Part shown: in pieces, positions 1 to 8,908 of the stretch
Position numbering within the stretch: position 1 is the stretch's first letter
Layout of the letters: each line of letters opens with the position of its first letter
Source: Sphingopyxis sp. LC81
GTDB taxonomy: Bacteria > Pseudomonadota > Alphaproteobacteria > Sphingomonadales > Sphingomonadaceae
Direction of reading: 5' to 3'
DNA length: 64,000 bases
Assembly: GCF_000756375.1 (NCBI RefSeq)
Contig: NZ_JNFD01000035.1
Location: 37,501-101,500, forward strand
Translations under genes and position numbers: made by a program
The notes under the pieces: model-generated
What the model was told of the DNA's origin: nothing
The model's database searches: none
The model's input: the letters and a program-made list of their open reading frames with translations, nothing else

Positions 1-171
1 ATTCGGGTGCGAATCTGGCCGACGAGGGCGTTGTTGCCGGCGTTCGGACACCAATCCCGGCGATTCGACTCAGCGGATAGTCATCCGGGGCAGATCGGAG
101 TCTCCGCCGGTCACCGACGGAGCCTCCTATATATAGAAGAAGGGAAAGGGCGGCCCGGCAGCGCGCGGCTG
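1..171. other. Left edge, no gene recognised
   Basis: No convincing gene is seen. The + strand frame starting at base 3 reads 25 codons to a TAG at 78-80 and could be the tail of a gene entering from the left. Its third-position G+C is low for this genome, so I do not call it. An AT-rich TATATATAG stretch lies near 129-137, just beyond the 3' end of the minus-strand CBS gene, without a clear terminator. Confidence 0.3.
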
Positions 172-597
172 TTACGACGCTATATAGTCGCGCATCGCCG
201 CGGCCTCGGCCTCGATCCGGTCAATGCGATATTTGACCAGATCGCCGATCGATATGAATCCGACGAGTCGGCCGCCGTCGACCACGGGCAGGTGGCGAAT
301 GCGCTTTTGCGTCATCTGTGAGAGCGCGCCGATCACCGCCATGCTCGGATCGCACGTCACCGGCGATTTGGTCATCACCTCGTCGAGGCTGCGGTCGAGC
401 GTTTCGGGACCATAGGAAGAAAGAAGCCGCACGATGTCGCGTTCGGAAAAGATGCCGACGATCGAATCGCCCTCGACCACCGGCACTGCGCCGATTCGAT
501 TCTGCGCGAGCAGGTCGACCACCGTCCGCACCGTGTCGCGCGGCCCCGCCGAGATGATTGCCCCGGTCCGTCCCTGAAGAATCGCTCCGATCGTCAT
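172..597 (-). CDS. Tandem CBS-domain protein
   Basis: A 141-residue soluble protein made almost entirely of two CBS domains, about residues 8-60 and 72-132. Each carries the typical VPVV/LPVV strand followed by a VGI/VGF strand and a D[IL]V helix start. Paired CBS domains form a Bateman module that usually binds adenosyl ligands such as AMP, ATP or SAM and senses energy state. With no fused enzyme or channel, its partner is unknown. The ATG at 597 is preceded by GGGAG at a good distance. It is a stand-alone gene, divergent from the small membrane protein to its right. Confidence 0.9.
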   Translation of the reverse strand: MTIGAILQGRTGAIISAGPRDTVRTVVDLLAQNRIGAVPVVEGDSIVGIFSERDIVRLLSSYGPETLDRSLDEVMTKSPVTCDPSMAVIGALSQMTQKRIRHLPVVDGGRLVGFISIGDLVKYRIDRIEAEAAAMRDYIAS

Positions 598-719
598 AGG
601 TGCCGCTCCCGTCTCTATCTGTTGCGGGGTCAGCCTAACATGATTCGCTTGGCGAACGAAACGCCCCGGCGCCCGCGATGGCGCTTGGCCGCGGCAGCGG
701 CTTGGTTCATGGAAGCACC

Positions 720-1028
720 ATGGTCAAACGCTCTCCCCTCGACAATCGCGACACATCGAATGTCGCCTGGGCGCGCTATCGCCGCCTGATGAAGGGCATG
801 GCGCTGGTCTCGCTGCTCGCCGTCGTCGGCGCGCTCGGCTGGCTGCGATTTACGATGGGCGAGGCGCTCACCATTCATATGATCATCGCGACCGCGGCCG
901 GCGTCGGCCTGTCGGTCATGCTCGGCGCCGCGCTTATGGGACTCGTCTTCCTGTCGAGCGGCAGCGGCCACGACGAATCGATCGAAGACCCTTTTGAAAA
1001 CGACCCGGATATGAACAATGACCGATAA
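720..1028 (+). CDS. Small two-TM membrane protein
   Basis: A 102-residue protein of unknown function. It has a short basic N-terminus, two hydrophobic helices at about residues 26-44 and 52-78, and an acidic cytosolic-looking tail rich in D, E and N. I chose the ATG at 720 because GGAAG lies just upstream; an in-frame ATG at 678 would add a non-hydrophobic extension with poor context. Its last 11 bases overlap the start of the thioesterase gene, so the two are probably co-transcribed and translationally coupled. It may be a membrane anchor or stress protein, but nothing in the sequence says which. Confidence 0.7.
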   Translation: MVKRSPLDNRDTSNVAWARYRRLMKGMALVSLLAVVGALGWLRFTMGEALTIHMIIATAAGVGLSVMLGAALMGLVFLSSGSGHDESIEDPFENDPDMNNDR

Positions 1029-1410
1029 GCCTGAATCCGACTGCCCGCGCGACCCGATATTGCGCGTCGTCCCCCGCCCCGCCGACATCAACGCCAACGG
1101 CCATATCTTCGGCGGCTGGGTATTGAGCCAAATGGACATCGCGGGCGGTATCGTCGCCGGACGCGAAGCGCAGGGCGCGGTCGCGACCGTCGCGATCGAG
1201 ACGATGGAATTTATCGCCCCGATCCTGCTGCGCGACATCATCTCGGTCTATGCGCACCTCGAGCGGCGCGGGCGCACGTCGATGGGTATACGAATCGAAG
1301 TGATCGCGACGCGCGACGGCGGCCGGACCGAGGAGCGTGTGACCGAGGGGCTGTTCACCTTCGTCGCGCTCGACGAGAATCACCGGCCGCGGGCGCTGCC
1401 GCCGATCTGA
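1018..1410 (+). CDS. Acyl-CoA thioesterase, hotdog fold (YciA-like)
   Basis: A 130-residue single hotdog-fold protein of the YciA/BACH acyl-CoA thioesterase group, which hydrolyses acyl-CoA to free acid and CoA in the cytosol. Family features are the ADIN-x-NG-x-IFGGW segment near residues 22-34, the following MD helix, and the AVATVAIE...F strand. Length is usual for bacterial YciA. The ATG at 1018 overlaps the end of the small membrane protein gene. Substrate range cannot be read from sequence. The gene converges on the DUF4139 gene ending at 1419. Confidence 0.88.
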   Translation: MTDKPESDCPRDPILRVVPRPADINANGHIFGGWVLSQMDIAGGIVAGREAQGAVATVAIETMEFIAPILLRDIISVYAHLERRGRTSMGIRIEVIATRDGGRTEERVTEGLFTFVALDENHRPRALPPI

Positions 1411-1418
1411 ACGGCGGC

Positions 1419-3002
1419 TCAGCCGCCTTTCATCTTTTGCCGGAAAGTCTGAACGAGGCTGTCGTTCGCGGGAACGCGCACGCGCCACACCCAGCTGCTG
1501 CCCCGCCGTTCCCACCCTTCGGGCGCGGGATCGAGCGCGAAGGGAATCAGAATCTCGATCTCCGCATCGAAGGGCCGGGCGTTGGTTATCTTGACCTGCC
1601 AGAGCTTGTAATCCGGATCGGAGTCATTCTTCACAACGGTCAGATACTGCACCGCCGGACTTAGGCCGAGGTCATAATCGACGCGTTCGTCCTTTGCCTT
1701 GTCGCCGATTTTTGCCTCACCGACGAGCAGGCGTCGCCCGCCGATCGTTTCAAAAACCGTTACCGCACCGGCGGGCAGCGCAAGGCCCAATCCATCGGAC
1801 TCGCGGTTCTGCACACGCAATTGCATGGAGAGGGGCTGAAGCCGGTTCGCCATGAAATCATGGAGCGTCGCCGCATAAAGCTGCTCGACCGCGACCTTGT
1901 CCTTCGCGAGCAGCGCGACCTGCTTCTGCCCCTTCGCCGACACATCGACGCGAAAGGGGATGCGATAGAATTTGAGGTCGCCCAGATCCTCGGCCGGCGG
2001 CGGGGGGGGTGGAGGCGGCGCCGGGGCGGCCATCATCGGCGGTGGAGGCATCCCCCGCCGATCGCGGCGCGGCGCCGTTACGATCACCTCGGCGGCGGCA
2101 CTCTCATCATAGCTCTGCTCATACTCGATGATCGGCGGCAGCTCCCACAGGGGATGCGTGCTCGTGATGTCCATCGGCCAGCATTTGAGCACCAGCGGCC
2201 CCGGGGTGCTGCGCGGCAGCGGCGGGCTGTACATCTTGTTGAGGCGGCCCGCGATCACGTTGAGCTGCGCGCCCGGAAAACTCGTCACCCCGCCGTTCGC
2301 GACAGTGATCCAGCCGGTCAGCCCCAGCGTCTTTCCGTCGGTGCCGCGATCGGCGACATAATTGGCGGCCCAGTCGAACCCTTCGGCGAGATAGAGGAGC
2401 TGCACCTTCACCGTCCGCGCCGCCTTGCTCTCGACGAGCACCGACAACGTCGGCTTGGCCGAAAGATCCCTGGGCACGCGAGGATAGAGCATCCGTTCGG
2501 GAAGGCCCGAACAGGCGAGCGCCTCGACCCCGGCCGCGGTCTGGACGATCACCCCGCCGTTCGGCCCCGACTGGATCACCGCGTCCTGTTCGACGACCTT
2601 TCCGGTGGCGAGGCTGGTGCGCCGCAAGGTGACGCTACGCTTGAGATAGGCATCGACGAGCCCCGCGGGCGACAGCAGCCGCGCATCGCGATTCTTTTCA
2701 ACGACGCCATCAGGCAAGCCGCTGAGCACCGCGGTTTCGGGCAGCAACCCCTCGGCCACGCCTTCGAATCGCAGCACCGACATCCCGGCGGGCAGCGTGA
2801 CGGTGCGCGTCTCGGTGATGAAGGCGAAACCCTGCGGCCAGTTGGGGTCGATCGGCCCGCCGCCGCGCGACGGCGCGCGATAGACGGTGACCGCGGCATC
2901 GTCGATTTTGGTCGACACGGCGATCGGAGCCGAAGCCTGTGCAAACAAAGGCGCCGGCGCCAGCAGCGCCGCGACCCACAGCAGCAGCGGCCAGGCCCGC
3001 AT
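1419..3002 (-). CDS. Secreted DUF4139 protein with polyproline linker
   Basis: A 527-residue exported protein. An N-terminal signal peptide (about residues 1-21, ending AQA) is followed by the DUF4140/DUF4139-type beta-rich region. A linker near residues 315-340 contains long proline runs, and the DUF4139-like C-terminal half follows. DUF4139 proteins are widespread and secreted, but their biochemical role is not established. The ATG at 3002 has GAGG at about 9 bases. It begins 10 bases after the stop of a 461-residue paralogue on the same strand, so the two look like one operon born by duplication. The polyproline linker is absent from the upstream copy. Confidence 0.82.
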   Translation of the reverse strand: MRAWPLLLWVAALLAPAPLFAQASAPIAVSTKIDDAAVTVYRAPSRGGGPIDPNWPQGFAFITETRTVTLPAGMSVLRFEGVAEGLLPETAVLSGLPDGVVEKNRDARLLSPAGLVDAYLKRSVTLRRTSLATGKVVEQDAVIQSGPNGGVIVQTAAGVEALACSGLPERMLYPRVPRDLSAKPTLSVLVESKAARTVKVQLLYLAEGFDWAANYVADRGTDGKTLGLTGWITVANGGVTSFPGAQLNVIAGRLNKMYSPPLPRSTPGPLVLKCWPMDITSTHPLWELPPIIEYEQSYDESAAAEVIVTAPRRDRRGMPPPPMMAAPAPPPPPPPPAEDLGDLKFYRIPFRVDVSAKGQKQVALLAKDKVAVEQLYAATLHDFMANRLQPLSMQLRVQNRESDGLGLALPAGAVTVFETIGGRRLLVGEAKIGDKAKDERVDYDLGLSPAVQYLTVVKNDSDPDYKLWQVKITNARPFDAEIEILIPFALDPAPEGWERRGSSWVWRVRVPANDSLVQTFRQKMKGG

Positions 3003-3012
3003 CGCTTGGACC

Positions 3013-4398
3013 TCAGTAACGCGAATCGAATGTGACGGTCAGGTCGACCTTGCCGTTCGCGGGCACAGGCACCTGCCATTCGACGCGGTCGGCCGAAATG
3101 CGTTCGCCCTTCAGGCTTTCGTCGCTGATCCGGACGTCGCCATAGAGCCCGTCCTGTGCAAGCAGCACCGTCACCGGCGAAGGCCGCGCGTTGCTGACGA
3201 TGTACTTCATCTTGGTCACCCAGCGCGAATCGCCCTTGCGCGTGCGCGACACGACGGTGGGCTGGACCTTCACGTCGAAGGCATCGCCGGTGCGCAGCGA
3301 CATGGCCGAGCCCATCGGGGTATGACCGATGGCATTTTCGCCGATGAACTGCGGATCGCCGCGCGCGTCGCGCATATAGACGCGAATCGTGCCCGCGGGC
3401 AGCTGGTCGCCGAGCCCGCCCTGCCGTGAGGTCGAGAAGCGCAGCACGCTTGCGGTGCTGACCGGCTCGTTGTTGCTGCCGAGCCAGCGATTGACATATT
3501 CATAGGTCGAGCGCGCGGGCGCGCCCTTCACGTCGAGGAAACTCACCTGCTTCTGCTGCGCGTTGGCGATCGTCGTCCGCTGCGCGAGCGGATAGAGATA
3601 ATAGTCGCCGAGCCGTTCGCGGTCGTTCGATTCGGTGCCCGCCGAATCCATCGCGCCGCTCATCTGGCGGAAACCGCCGCCCCCGCCCGGACTGCCCGCG
3701 ACAAGCAAGGTGCGTGCATTGCTGAAGGTTGTGCCGGTGCTGTTGGTCAGCGTCACCCAGCCCTGAATATCCATCGCGCCCTTCGCGGCGTCGAACAGCG
3801 CGACATAGTCGGCGGTCCAGCCAAGGTTCGGGGTGAGATAGGACAGCCGCGCCGGGACGGTTCCCGCATTGGCGGCATCGACCGTCACCGACAGCGTCGG
3901 GCGCGCGCGCAAATTGGGCGGCAGCCGGTCGAACACCGCGCGCACCGGCAGGCCGTCGTCGCGCAGCACCTCGATCCGCTCGCCAATCTGGAGCACGATG
4001 CCGCCGTTCGCCGCGAGCACCTTTGCGCGCTCGGTCCGTTCGGCACCCGTCGCGGGGTTGGTGCGCACGAGGGTGATCGACTGGCCGACCGCCTTGTCCA
4101 TCAACTTGTCGGGGGTGAGCAGGTCGAAATCGAAATTCTGTTCGACGATCCCGATGCCGGGGCCCGAGAGCGTCACCGTTTCGGGGCGGATGCGCGCCGA
4201 CACGTCGGGGAATTCGATGCGGTTGCGCCCGGCGGTGACGCTGAGCTGGCGATCGTCCTGCACAAGCGACTGGCCATTATTATAGATGGTGACCGCGACA
4301 TCGCCCTGCGCATTGCCGGTCGCGGCGTCCTGCGCGAGGAGAGGAGACGACGTCCCGCCGACGAGCAGCGGCAAACAGGCCAAGCCCAACACGCGCAT
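3013..4398 (-). CDS. Secreted DUF4139 protein
   Basis: A 461-residue exported protein with a signal peptide ending near LLAQD (residues 18-23) and a DUF4139-type mature region. Several motifs match its downstream paralogue (VTLSG/AVLSG, RPTLSVTVD/KPTLSVLVE, LGWTADYVA/FDWAANYVA). Molecular function is unknown. The ATG at 4398 is fixed by a strong GGGGAGG six bases upstream. That Shine-Dalgarno is itself the 3' arm of a 9-bp GC hairpin followed by six U residues, so translation should be restrained unless the hairpin is opened. The upstream neighbour on the same strand is the DUF4167 gene. Confidence 0.82.
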   Translation of the reverse strand: MRVLGLACLPLLVGGTSSPLLAQDAATGNAQGDVAVTIYNNGQSLVQDDRQLSVTAGRNRIEFPDVSARIRPETVTLSGPGIGIVEQNFDFDLLTPDKLMDKAVGQSITLVRTNPATGAERTERAKVLAANGGIVLQIGERIEVLRDDGLPVRAVFDRLPPNLRARPTLSVTVDAANAGTVPARLSYLTPNLGWTADYVALFDAAKGAMDIQGWVTLTNSTGTTFSNARTLLVAGSPGGGGGFRQMSGAMDSAGTESNDRERLGDYYLYPLAQRTTIANAQQKQVSFLDVKGAPARSTYEYVNRWLGSNNEPVSTASVLRFSTSRQGGLGDQLPAGTIRVYMRDARGDPQFIGENAIGHTPMGSAMSLRTGDAFDVKVQPTVVSRTRKGDSRWVTKMKYIVSNARPSPVTVLLAQDGLYGDVRISDESLKGERISADRVEWQVPVPANGKVDLTVTFDSRY

Positions 4399-4432
4399 AA
4401 AAAACCTCCCCGCAGGATATCCCGCGGGGAGG
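4399..4432 (-). terminator. Terminator-like hairpin that contains the SD of the next gene
   Basis: On the minus strand a perfect 9-bp stem (arms at 4424-4432 and 4405-4413, CCTCCCCGC with GCGGGGAGG) closes a 10-base loop. It is followed directly by six T (4404-4399) and then the ATG of the DUF4139 gene. This is a textbook intrinsic terminator for the DUF4167 gene that ends at 4475. The 3' arm also supplies GGGGAGG, the only good ribosome site for the DUF4139 start. It may therefore act both as terminator and as a Shine-Dalgarno-masking leader hairpin. Confidence 0.75.
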
Positions 4433-4474
4433 CTATGTCATGCGAATCGGAAAAACCAGCGTGAAATCGCTGGC

Positions 4475-5407
4475 TTATTCGGCCGCTTCAACGTCGGTGT
4501 TGCGCGTCGCCAGCGTGCGGCGCGTGCGGCGCGGCTTGGCGGCGGGCGCTTCGTCCGCGGCATCGCTTTCGGCGCTGCGTTCGGGACGGCCGATCGCGGG
4601 CGGCAGAACGGCGGTGTCGATTCCGGCATTGCCCCCAAGGTCGCTATTGTCGGCGCTGTCTTCCTGACGCGGGCGGCGGGCCGGGCGGCGCGCGGGACGC
4701 GGAGCGGGTTCCTGCTCGGCGGCTTCTTCGCGCACGGCGGGAGCCTCGCTACGATCGTTCCGGTCGTCGCGGGCCTCGTCCTCGTCGCGGTTGCGAGCGG
4801 GACGGCTGCGCGCCGGCTGGCGGTTGCCGCGATTGTCATCGTCGCGGTTGCCGCGCGGTTCGCGATTGCCGCGATTGTCGTCGTCGCGGTCGCCGCGCGG
4901 TTCGCGGTTGCCGCGATTGTCGCGCTGGCCGCGGTCATTGCGGTCGCCCCGATCGTTACCACGATCGTTCCGCTCGCCGCGGTCGTCGCCATTGTCGCCG
5001 TCGTCGCGGCCGGTGTCGGCTTCGAAATCGCTGTCGGTATCGTCGTGGCCGTCGAAATCCTCGACGCCGCGAATCTCGCGGCTGCGGTCGTGGCTGCGTT
5101 CCTGTCCGTTCGCCGCGGCCTTTTCTTCCTGCCGGGCGCGGAAATCGCTCACGACGCGGAAATAATGGTCGGCGAACTGCAGATAATATTCGGTCTGGAC
5201 CCGGTCGCCAGCAAGCTGCGCGTCGCGCGCGAGGTTGCGGTACTTCTCGATCATCTGGGCGCCATTGCCGCGTGCGCGGCTGTCGATGCGGTTGGCCTGG
5301 TCGACACCGCCGCGCCCACCCGACTGCGGCCGATTATTGTTGTTGCTGTTGTTGTTACGGCCGCGACGGCGACCGTTCTGTCGGTTGTTCATGTTCAACT
5401 GAGACAT
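4475..5407 (-). CDS. DUF4167 basic, low-complexity RNA-binding-like protein
   Basis: A 310-residue protein with the alphaproteobacterial DUF4167 domain at about residues 8-90: an R/N-rich start, then GPHGAQMIEKY-like and QFADHYFRV motifs. A long disordered tail of R, D, N, G and E includes 2.5 copies of a 14-residue repeat at residues 163-198. Such proteins are highly charged and are generally thought to bind nucleic acid, but the role is not established. The gene conventionally follows hisS-prfA-prmC, as it does here, after a 261-bp gap (5408-5668) in which I see no gene. It ends in the 4399-4432 terminator hairpin. Confidence 0.85.
   Translation of the reverse strand: MSQLNMNNRQNGRRRGRNNNSNNNNRPQSGGRGGVDQANRIDSRARGNGAQMIEKYRNLARDAQLAGDRVQTEYYLQFADHYFRVVSDFRARQEEKAAANGQERSHDRSREIRGVEDFDGHDDTDSDFEADTGRDDGDNGDDRGERNDRGNDRGDRNDRGQRDNRGNREPRGDRDDDNRGNREPRGNRDDDNRGNRQPARSRPARNRDEDEARDDRNDRSEAPAVREEAAEQEPAPRPARRPARRPRQEDSADNSDLGGNAGIDTAVLPPAIGRPERSAESDAADEAPAAKPRRTRRTLATRNTDVEAAE
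4814..4921 (-). repeat. 42-bp in-frame tandem repeat inside DUF4167 gene
   Basis: Two full and one partial copy of a 42-base unit encode repeats beginning DNRGNREPRG (residues 163-176, 177-190, 191-198). The DNA copies are nearly identical, differing at few bases, so the array is young and likely to vary in copy number between strains. Confidence 0.8.
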
Positions 5408-5668
5408 CCTGTCGATAAGCTAATAAGCTACGCCAACCCCTTTTGGCCGACCGCGCCACCCGCGCGTCGTGCCCGCGCTCCTTGCGCGGTTCTTGCCCTT
5501 TACCGCTTGCACCGGACCCCACGGTCCCGCACCAGCATCGTAAGTGGGAAGCAGACCAGCCGGACCAGTATCGATGCTGTTCGCATCGCCAAAGGGACCC
5601 CGATCAGGTCTGTGAGCCCGCCCCTACCGCGCTTTTTAGCGGAAACCAAGCAAATTCTTGTAGGGCCG

Positions 5669-6493
5669 TCAGGCGCGGGTCAGCAAAAGCGCCCTGTCGC
5701 GGCCGCCCAGATCCTGTCTGCAGGCGACCATGAATCCCGCGGTTTCGGCGAGCTCACGAACCGAGATATGTTGCGTGTGCCCGATTTCAAGGGCCGCGAG
5801 CCCCCCGGGCGCCAAAAGGCGCGGCAAATCGGGAATGATCCGCCGATAGTCGTCGAGCCCGTCGGCCCCGGCGAAAAGCGCGCCCGCGGGCTCGTGACCG
5901 GCGACATCGGGCATCAGGGCTTCGGAATCGGCAATATAGGGCGGGTTGCAGAGGATGAGGTCGAACTGGCCATCGATTCCCGCGCCCCAATCGCCGACCC
6001 GGAATTCGCTGCGATCCGCCAAACCCAGCGCATCGGCATTGGCGCGCGCATAAGTCAGCGCCACCTCGCTCGCGTCGATCCCCAGCCCCGTCGCGCGCGG
6101 CCATTCGGCCAGCGCCGCATGGAGCAGGGTTCCGGGTCCGGTGCCCAGATCGAGCACATGGCGCGGCGCGCCATCTCCGAAATGCCGGGCCGCCGCTTCG
6201 ATCAACGTCTCGCTATCCGGCCGCGGAATCAGCACGCCAGCGCCAACCGCCAGCCGAATCGTCCAGAAATCGCGGTAGCCGACGATATAGGCGACCGGCT
6301 CGTGCCGCAGCCGCCGTTCGATTAGCGCCGCGAAACCCTCGGGCACGGCAAAACGCGCCGGATCGAGCAGCAGCACCTGCCGCTCGGTCCCGAGCGCATG
6401 CGCCATCAACAGTTCGGCATCGAGGCGCGGGGTGTCGGACACCGCCGCCAGCCGCTGCGCCGCGTCGCGCAGCGCGGACGCAACGTCAGTCAC
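5669..6493 (-). CDS. prmC: Peptide chain release factor N5-glutamine methyltransferase
   Basis: A 274-residue SAM-dependent methyltransferase that methylates the glutamine of the GGQ motif in RF1 and RF2. It shows the N-terminal helical domain, the VLIPRPDSE segment (residues 88-96), the SAM-binding DLGTGPG loop (115-121) and the substrate-binding NPPY motif (183-186), all diagnostic of PrmC. The start is a GTG at 6493, with no alternative ATG nearby. It overlaps the end of prfA by 8 bases, so the methylase is translationally coupled to its own substrate. Confidence 0.96.
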   Translation of the reverse strand: MTDVASALRDAAQRLAAVSDTPRLDAELLMAHALGTERQVLLLDPARFAVPEGFAALIERRLRHEPVAYIVGYRDFWTIRLAVGAGVLIPRPDSETLIEAAARHFGDGAPRHVLDLGTGPGTLLHAALAEWPRATGLGIDASEVALTYARANADALGLADRSEFRVGDWGAGIDGQFDLILCNPPYIADSEALMPDVAGHEPAGALFAGADGLDDYRRIIPDLPRLLAPGGLAALEIGHTQHISVRELAETAGFMVACRQDLGGRDRALLLTRA

Positions 6494-7553
6494 CCAATCC
6501 CGCCAGCCGCTGCGCCTGATCCTCGGCGATCAGCGCGTCGATCAGCTCGTCCATCGCGCCTTCGATGATCTCGGGCAGGCGGTGGAGCGTCAGGTTGATG
6601 CGGTGGTCGGTCACGCGCCCCTGCGGGAAATTATAGGTGCGGATGCGTTCGGAGCGGTCGCCCGACCCGACCATCGACTTGCGCGCCGACGCCTCGGCGC
6701 TGTGGATCTTCTCGCGCTCGAGGTCATAGAGCCGCGCGCGCAGCACCTGCATCGCTTTCGCGCGGTTCTTGTGCTGGCTGCGCTGGTCCTGCTGGATCAC
6801 GACAAGGCCCGACGGGATATGCGTGATGCGGATCGCCGAATCGGTCGTATTGACGTGCTGCCCGCCCGCTCCGCTCGCGCGGTAAATATCGATCTTAAGG
6901 TCGCTGTCGTTGATCGCGACGTCGACTTCCTCGGCCTCGGGCAGCACCGCGACCGTCGCGGCGCTGGTATGGATGCGGCCCTGACTTTCGGTCGCGGGCA
7001 CGCGCTGGACGCGATGGACGCCGCTCTCGAACTTCAATTTGGCGAACACGCCCTGCCCCGTCACCGACGCGACGACTTCCTTGTACCCGCCCATTTCGGC
7101 CTCGTTCGCCGAAATGACTTCGACCTTCCAGCCCTGCCCGTCGGCGTAGCGGCTGTACATGCGCAGCAGGTCGCCCGCGAACAGCGCCGCCTCGTCGCCG
7201 CCGGTCCCGGCGCGGATTTCGAGCATCGCCGCGCGCTCGTCGGCGACGTCCTTGGGGAGCAACCTGATCGCAAGATCATGCTCGGCAGCGGGCAAAGCTT
7301 CCTCGACCGCCGCAAGCTCCTCAGCCGCCATCGCCTTCATTTCGGGATCGGCGAGCATTTCGTTCAGCGAGACGATTTCGCCGCGCAGCCGCACGACTTC
7401 GCGCGCCGCGGTCGCGACGGGCTCGAGCTCGGAAAACTCCTTCGACGCGGCGACAAAATCGGCGGGCGCCATATCGCCCGTCGCCATACGCGCTTGCAAC
7501 GCGGCGTGGCGTTCAATGATGGCGTCGATCTGTCTTTCGGAAACATTGGTCAT
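6486..7553 (-). CDS. prfA: Peptide chain release factor 1
   Basis: A 355-residue class I release factor that recognises UAA and UAG and triggers peptidyl-tRNA hydrolysis. The RF1-specific codon-recognition tripeptide PAT lies at residues 186-188 and the catalytic GGQ at 230-232. The preceding domain 1 is helical and of normal length. It lies 3 bases after hisS and overlaps prmC, so the three form one operon. The length matches the family. Confidence 0.97.
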   Translation of the reverse strand: MTNVSERQIDAIIERHAALQARMATGDMAPADFVAASKEFSELEPVATAAREVVRLRGEIVSLNEMLADPEMKAMAAEELAAVEEALPAAEHDLAIRLLPKDVADERAAMLEIRAGTGGDEAALFAGDLLRMYSRYADGQGWKVEVISANEAEMGGYKEVVASVTGQGVFAKLKFESGVHRVQRVPATESQGRIHTSAATVAVLPEAEEVDVAINDSDLKIDIYRASGAGGQHVNTTDSAIRITHIPSGLVVIQQDQRSQHKNRAKAMQVLRARLYDLEREKIHSAEASARKSMVGSGDRSERIRTYNFPQGRVTDHRINLTLHRLPEIIEGAMDELIDALIAEDQAQRLAGLGD

Positions 7554-7556
7554 GAC

Positions 7557-8813
7557 TTAGATGTCCGACCAATCGATTCCATCAAGAGCCTTCTCCGCCC
7601 GGAATTCATCGTGGGTGTCGCGGAGGCGTTTATTTATCCGGATACCCTCGTTCGATAGATGCACGATCTCATGCGGCCCCATTTTGGCAGCCTTATCGTA
7701 TCGCTTCTTTGGCGAGCCAGTGACCACCAGCTCCGTCGAAAGGCCATTCGCACGAAGAACGGCCGCTGCTTTAACGGCCCTCATCAAATAGGCGTCGTCT
7801 TCAATCACCACAGCCACTTGGAGCTCTGAAAGCTTCGGCTCTTCCAGCAACATCGCCAGCCGCTCGATCCCCGCCGCCCAGCCGACCGCCGGGGTCGGCG
7901 GTCCGCCAAGATTCTCGATGAGCCCATCATAGCGTCCGCCGCCGAGCACCGTGCCCTGCGCACCCAGCCGGTCGGTGACGAATTCGAACGCGGTGTGGCG
8001 ATAATAGTCGAGCCCGCGCACGAGCCGCGCATTGCGCTCCCATGCGACGCCCGCGGCATCGAGGCCCGACGTCACAGCGCCGAAGAAGTCCTGCGCTTCG
8101 CTCGTCAGATACGCGTCGATATCGGGCGCGCTGTCGGCGATCGGGCGGTCCTTCGGGTCCTTACTATCGAGAATGCGCAGCGGGTTCTTGTCGAGCCGCG
8201 CGAGGCTGTCTTCGCTCAAATCACCGCGATGCGCTTCGAAATGATCGACCAGCGCCCCGCGCCACGCGTCGCGGCTTGCCGCATCACCGAGCGTATTGAG
8301 CGTCAGCGTGACGCCCTCGCTGATGCCCAGCTCTTTCAACAGCTGGTCGGCGAACACCAGCAATTCGGCGTCGACGAGCGGGCTGTCGCTGCCGAGCACT
8401 TCGGCGTCGAGCTGGTGGAACTGGCGATAGCGCCCCTTTTGCGGGCGTTCGTAGCGGAATAGCGGGCCGTGCATCGCGACCTTCAGCGGCGCGAACTGCT
8501 GCCAGCCATTGGTGATATAGGCGCGCGCAACCCCCGCGGTGAATTCGGGGCGCAAGGTGATCGATTCGCCGCCGCGGTCGTCGAACGAATACATTTCCTT
8601 CGACACGACGTCGGTGGTCTCACCTAATGACCTCGCGAACACCGCGGTCGGCTCGATCACCGGCACTTCGATGCGCTTGAAGCCATAGAGGCGGCGCACG
8701 CGTTCGAACGTGTCGACGACGTGCGCGAAACGGTCGGCGAAATCGCCAAGCATGTCCTGGGTGCCGCGTACCGCCTGCGGCGTCGGGATTTTCGCGCTTT
8801 TGTCCTTGCTCAT
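7557..8813 (-). CDS. hisS: Histidyl-tRNA synthetase with atypical C-terminus
   Basis: A 418-residue class II aminoacyl-tRNA synthetase charging tRNA-His. The ATG at 8813 gives the expected MSKDK...[10 protein letters not shown] start; an in-frame extension upstream is not protein-like. The HisRS signatures [15 protein letters not shown] and GGGRYDGL are present. From about residue 330 the anticodon-binding domain is divergent, keeping VAVV, VLRANG and a [11 protein letters not shown] stretch. Its DNA is only about 55% G+C (132 of 240 bases counted at 7561-7800), well below the flanks. This suggests replacement of the 3' end by recombination. It should still be functional. Confidence 0.95.
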   Translation of the reverse strand: MSKDKSAKIPTPQAVRGTQDMLGDFADRFAHVVDTFERVRRLYGFKRIEVPVIEPTAVFARSLGETTDVVSKEMYSFDDRGGESITLRPEFTAGVARAYITNGWQQFAPLKVAMHGPLFRYERPQKGRYRQFHQLDAEVLGSDSPLVDAELLVFADQLLKELGISEGVTLTLNTLGDAASRDAWRGALVDHFEAHRGDLSEDSLARLDKNPLRILDSKDPKDRPIADSAPDIDAYLTSEAQDFFGAVTSGLDAAGVAWERNARLVRGLDYYRHTAFEFVTDRLGAQGTVLGGGRYDGLIENLGGPPTPAVGWAAGIERLAMLLEEPKLSELQVAVVIEDDAYLMRAVKAAAVLRANGLSTELVVTGSPKKRYDKAAKMGPHEIVHLSNEGIRINKRLRDTHDEFRAEKALDGIDWSDI

Positions 8814-8908
8814 GGCCGGCGCATCTAATGGTTTTTCGTCGAAAGGCAAAGTGCGCTTGCAGAGCCGCCGCTGGACCTCGCCCACGTTTCGCGGCAGAGG
8901 TGCTGCCC

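Noticed and set aside
3..80. Possible C-terminal fragment of a gene entering from the left
   Set aside because: Only 25 codons, with third-position G+C unlike the genome, and no family is recognisable.
4286..6325. A 679-codon plus-strand frame with a Val/Ala-rich, membrane-like middle
   Set aside because: The hydrophobic run is the antisense of the Arg/Asp/Asn repeats of the DUF4167 protein and of prmC; not a gene.
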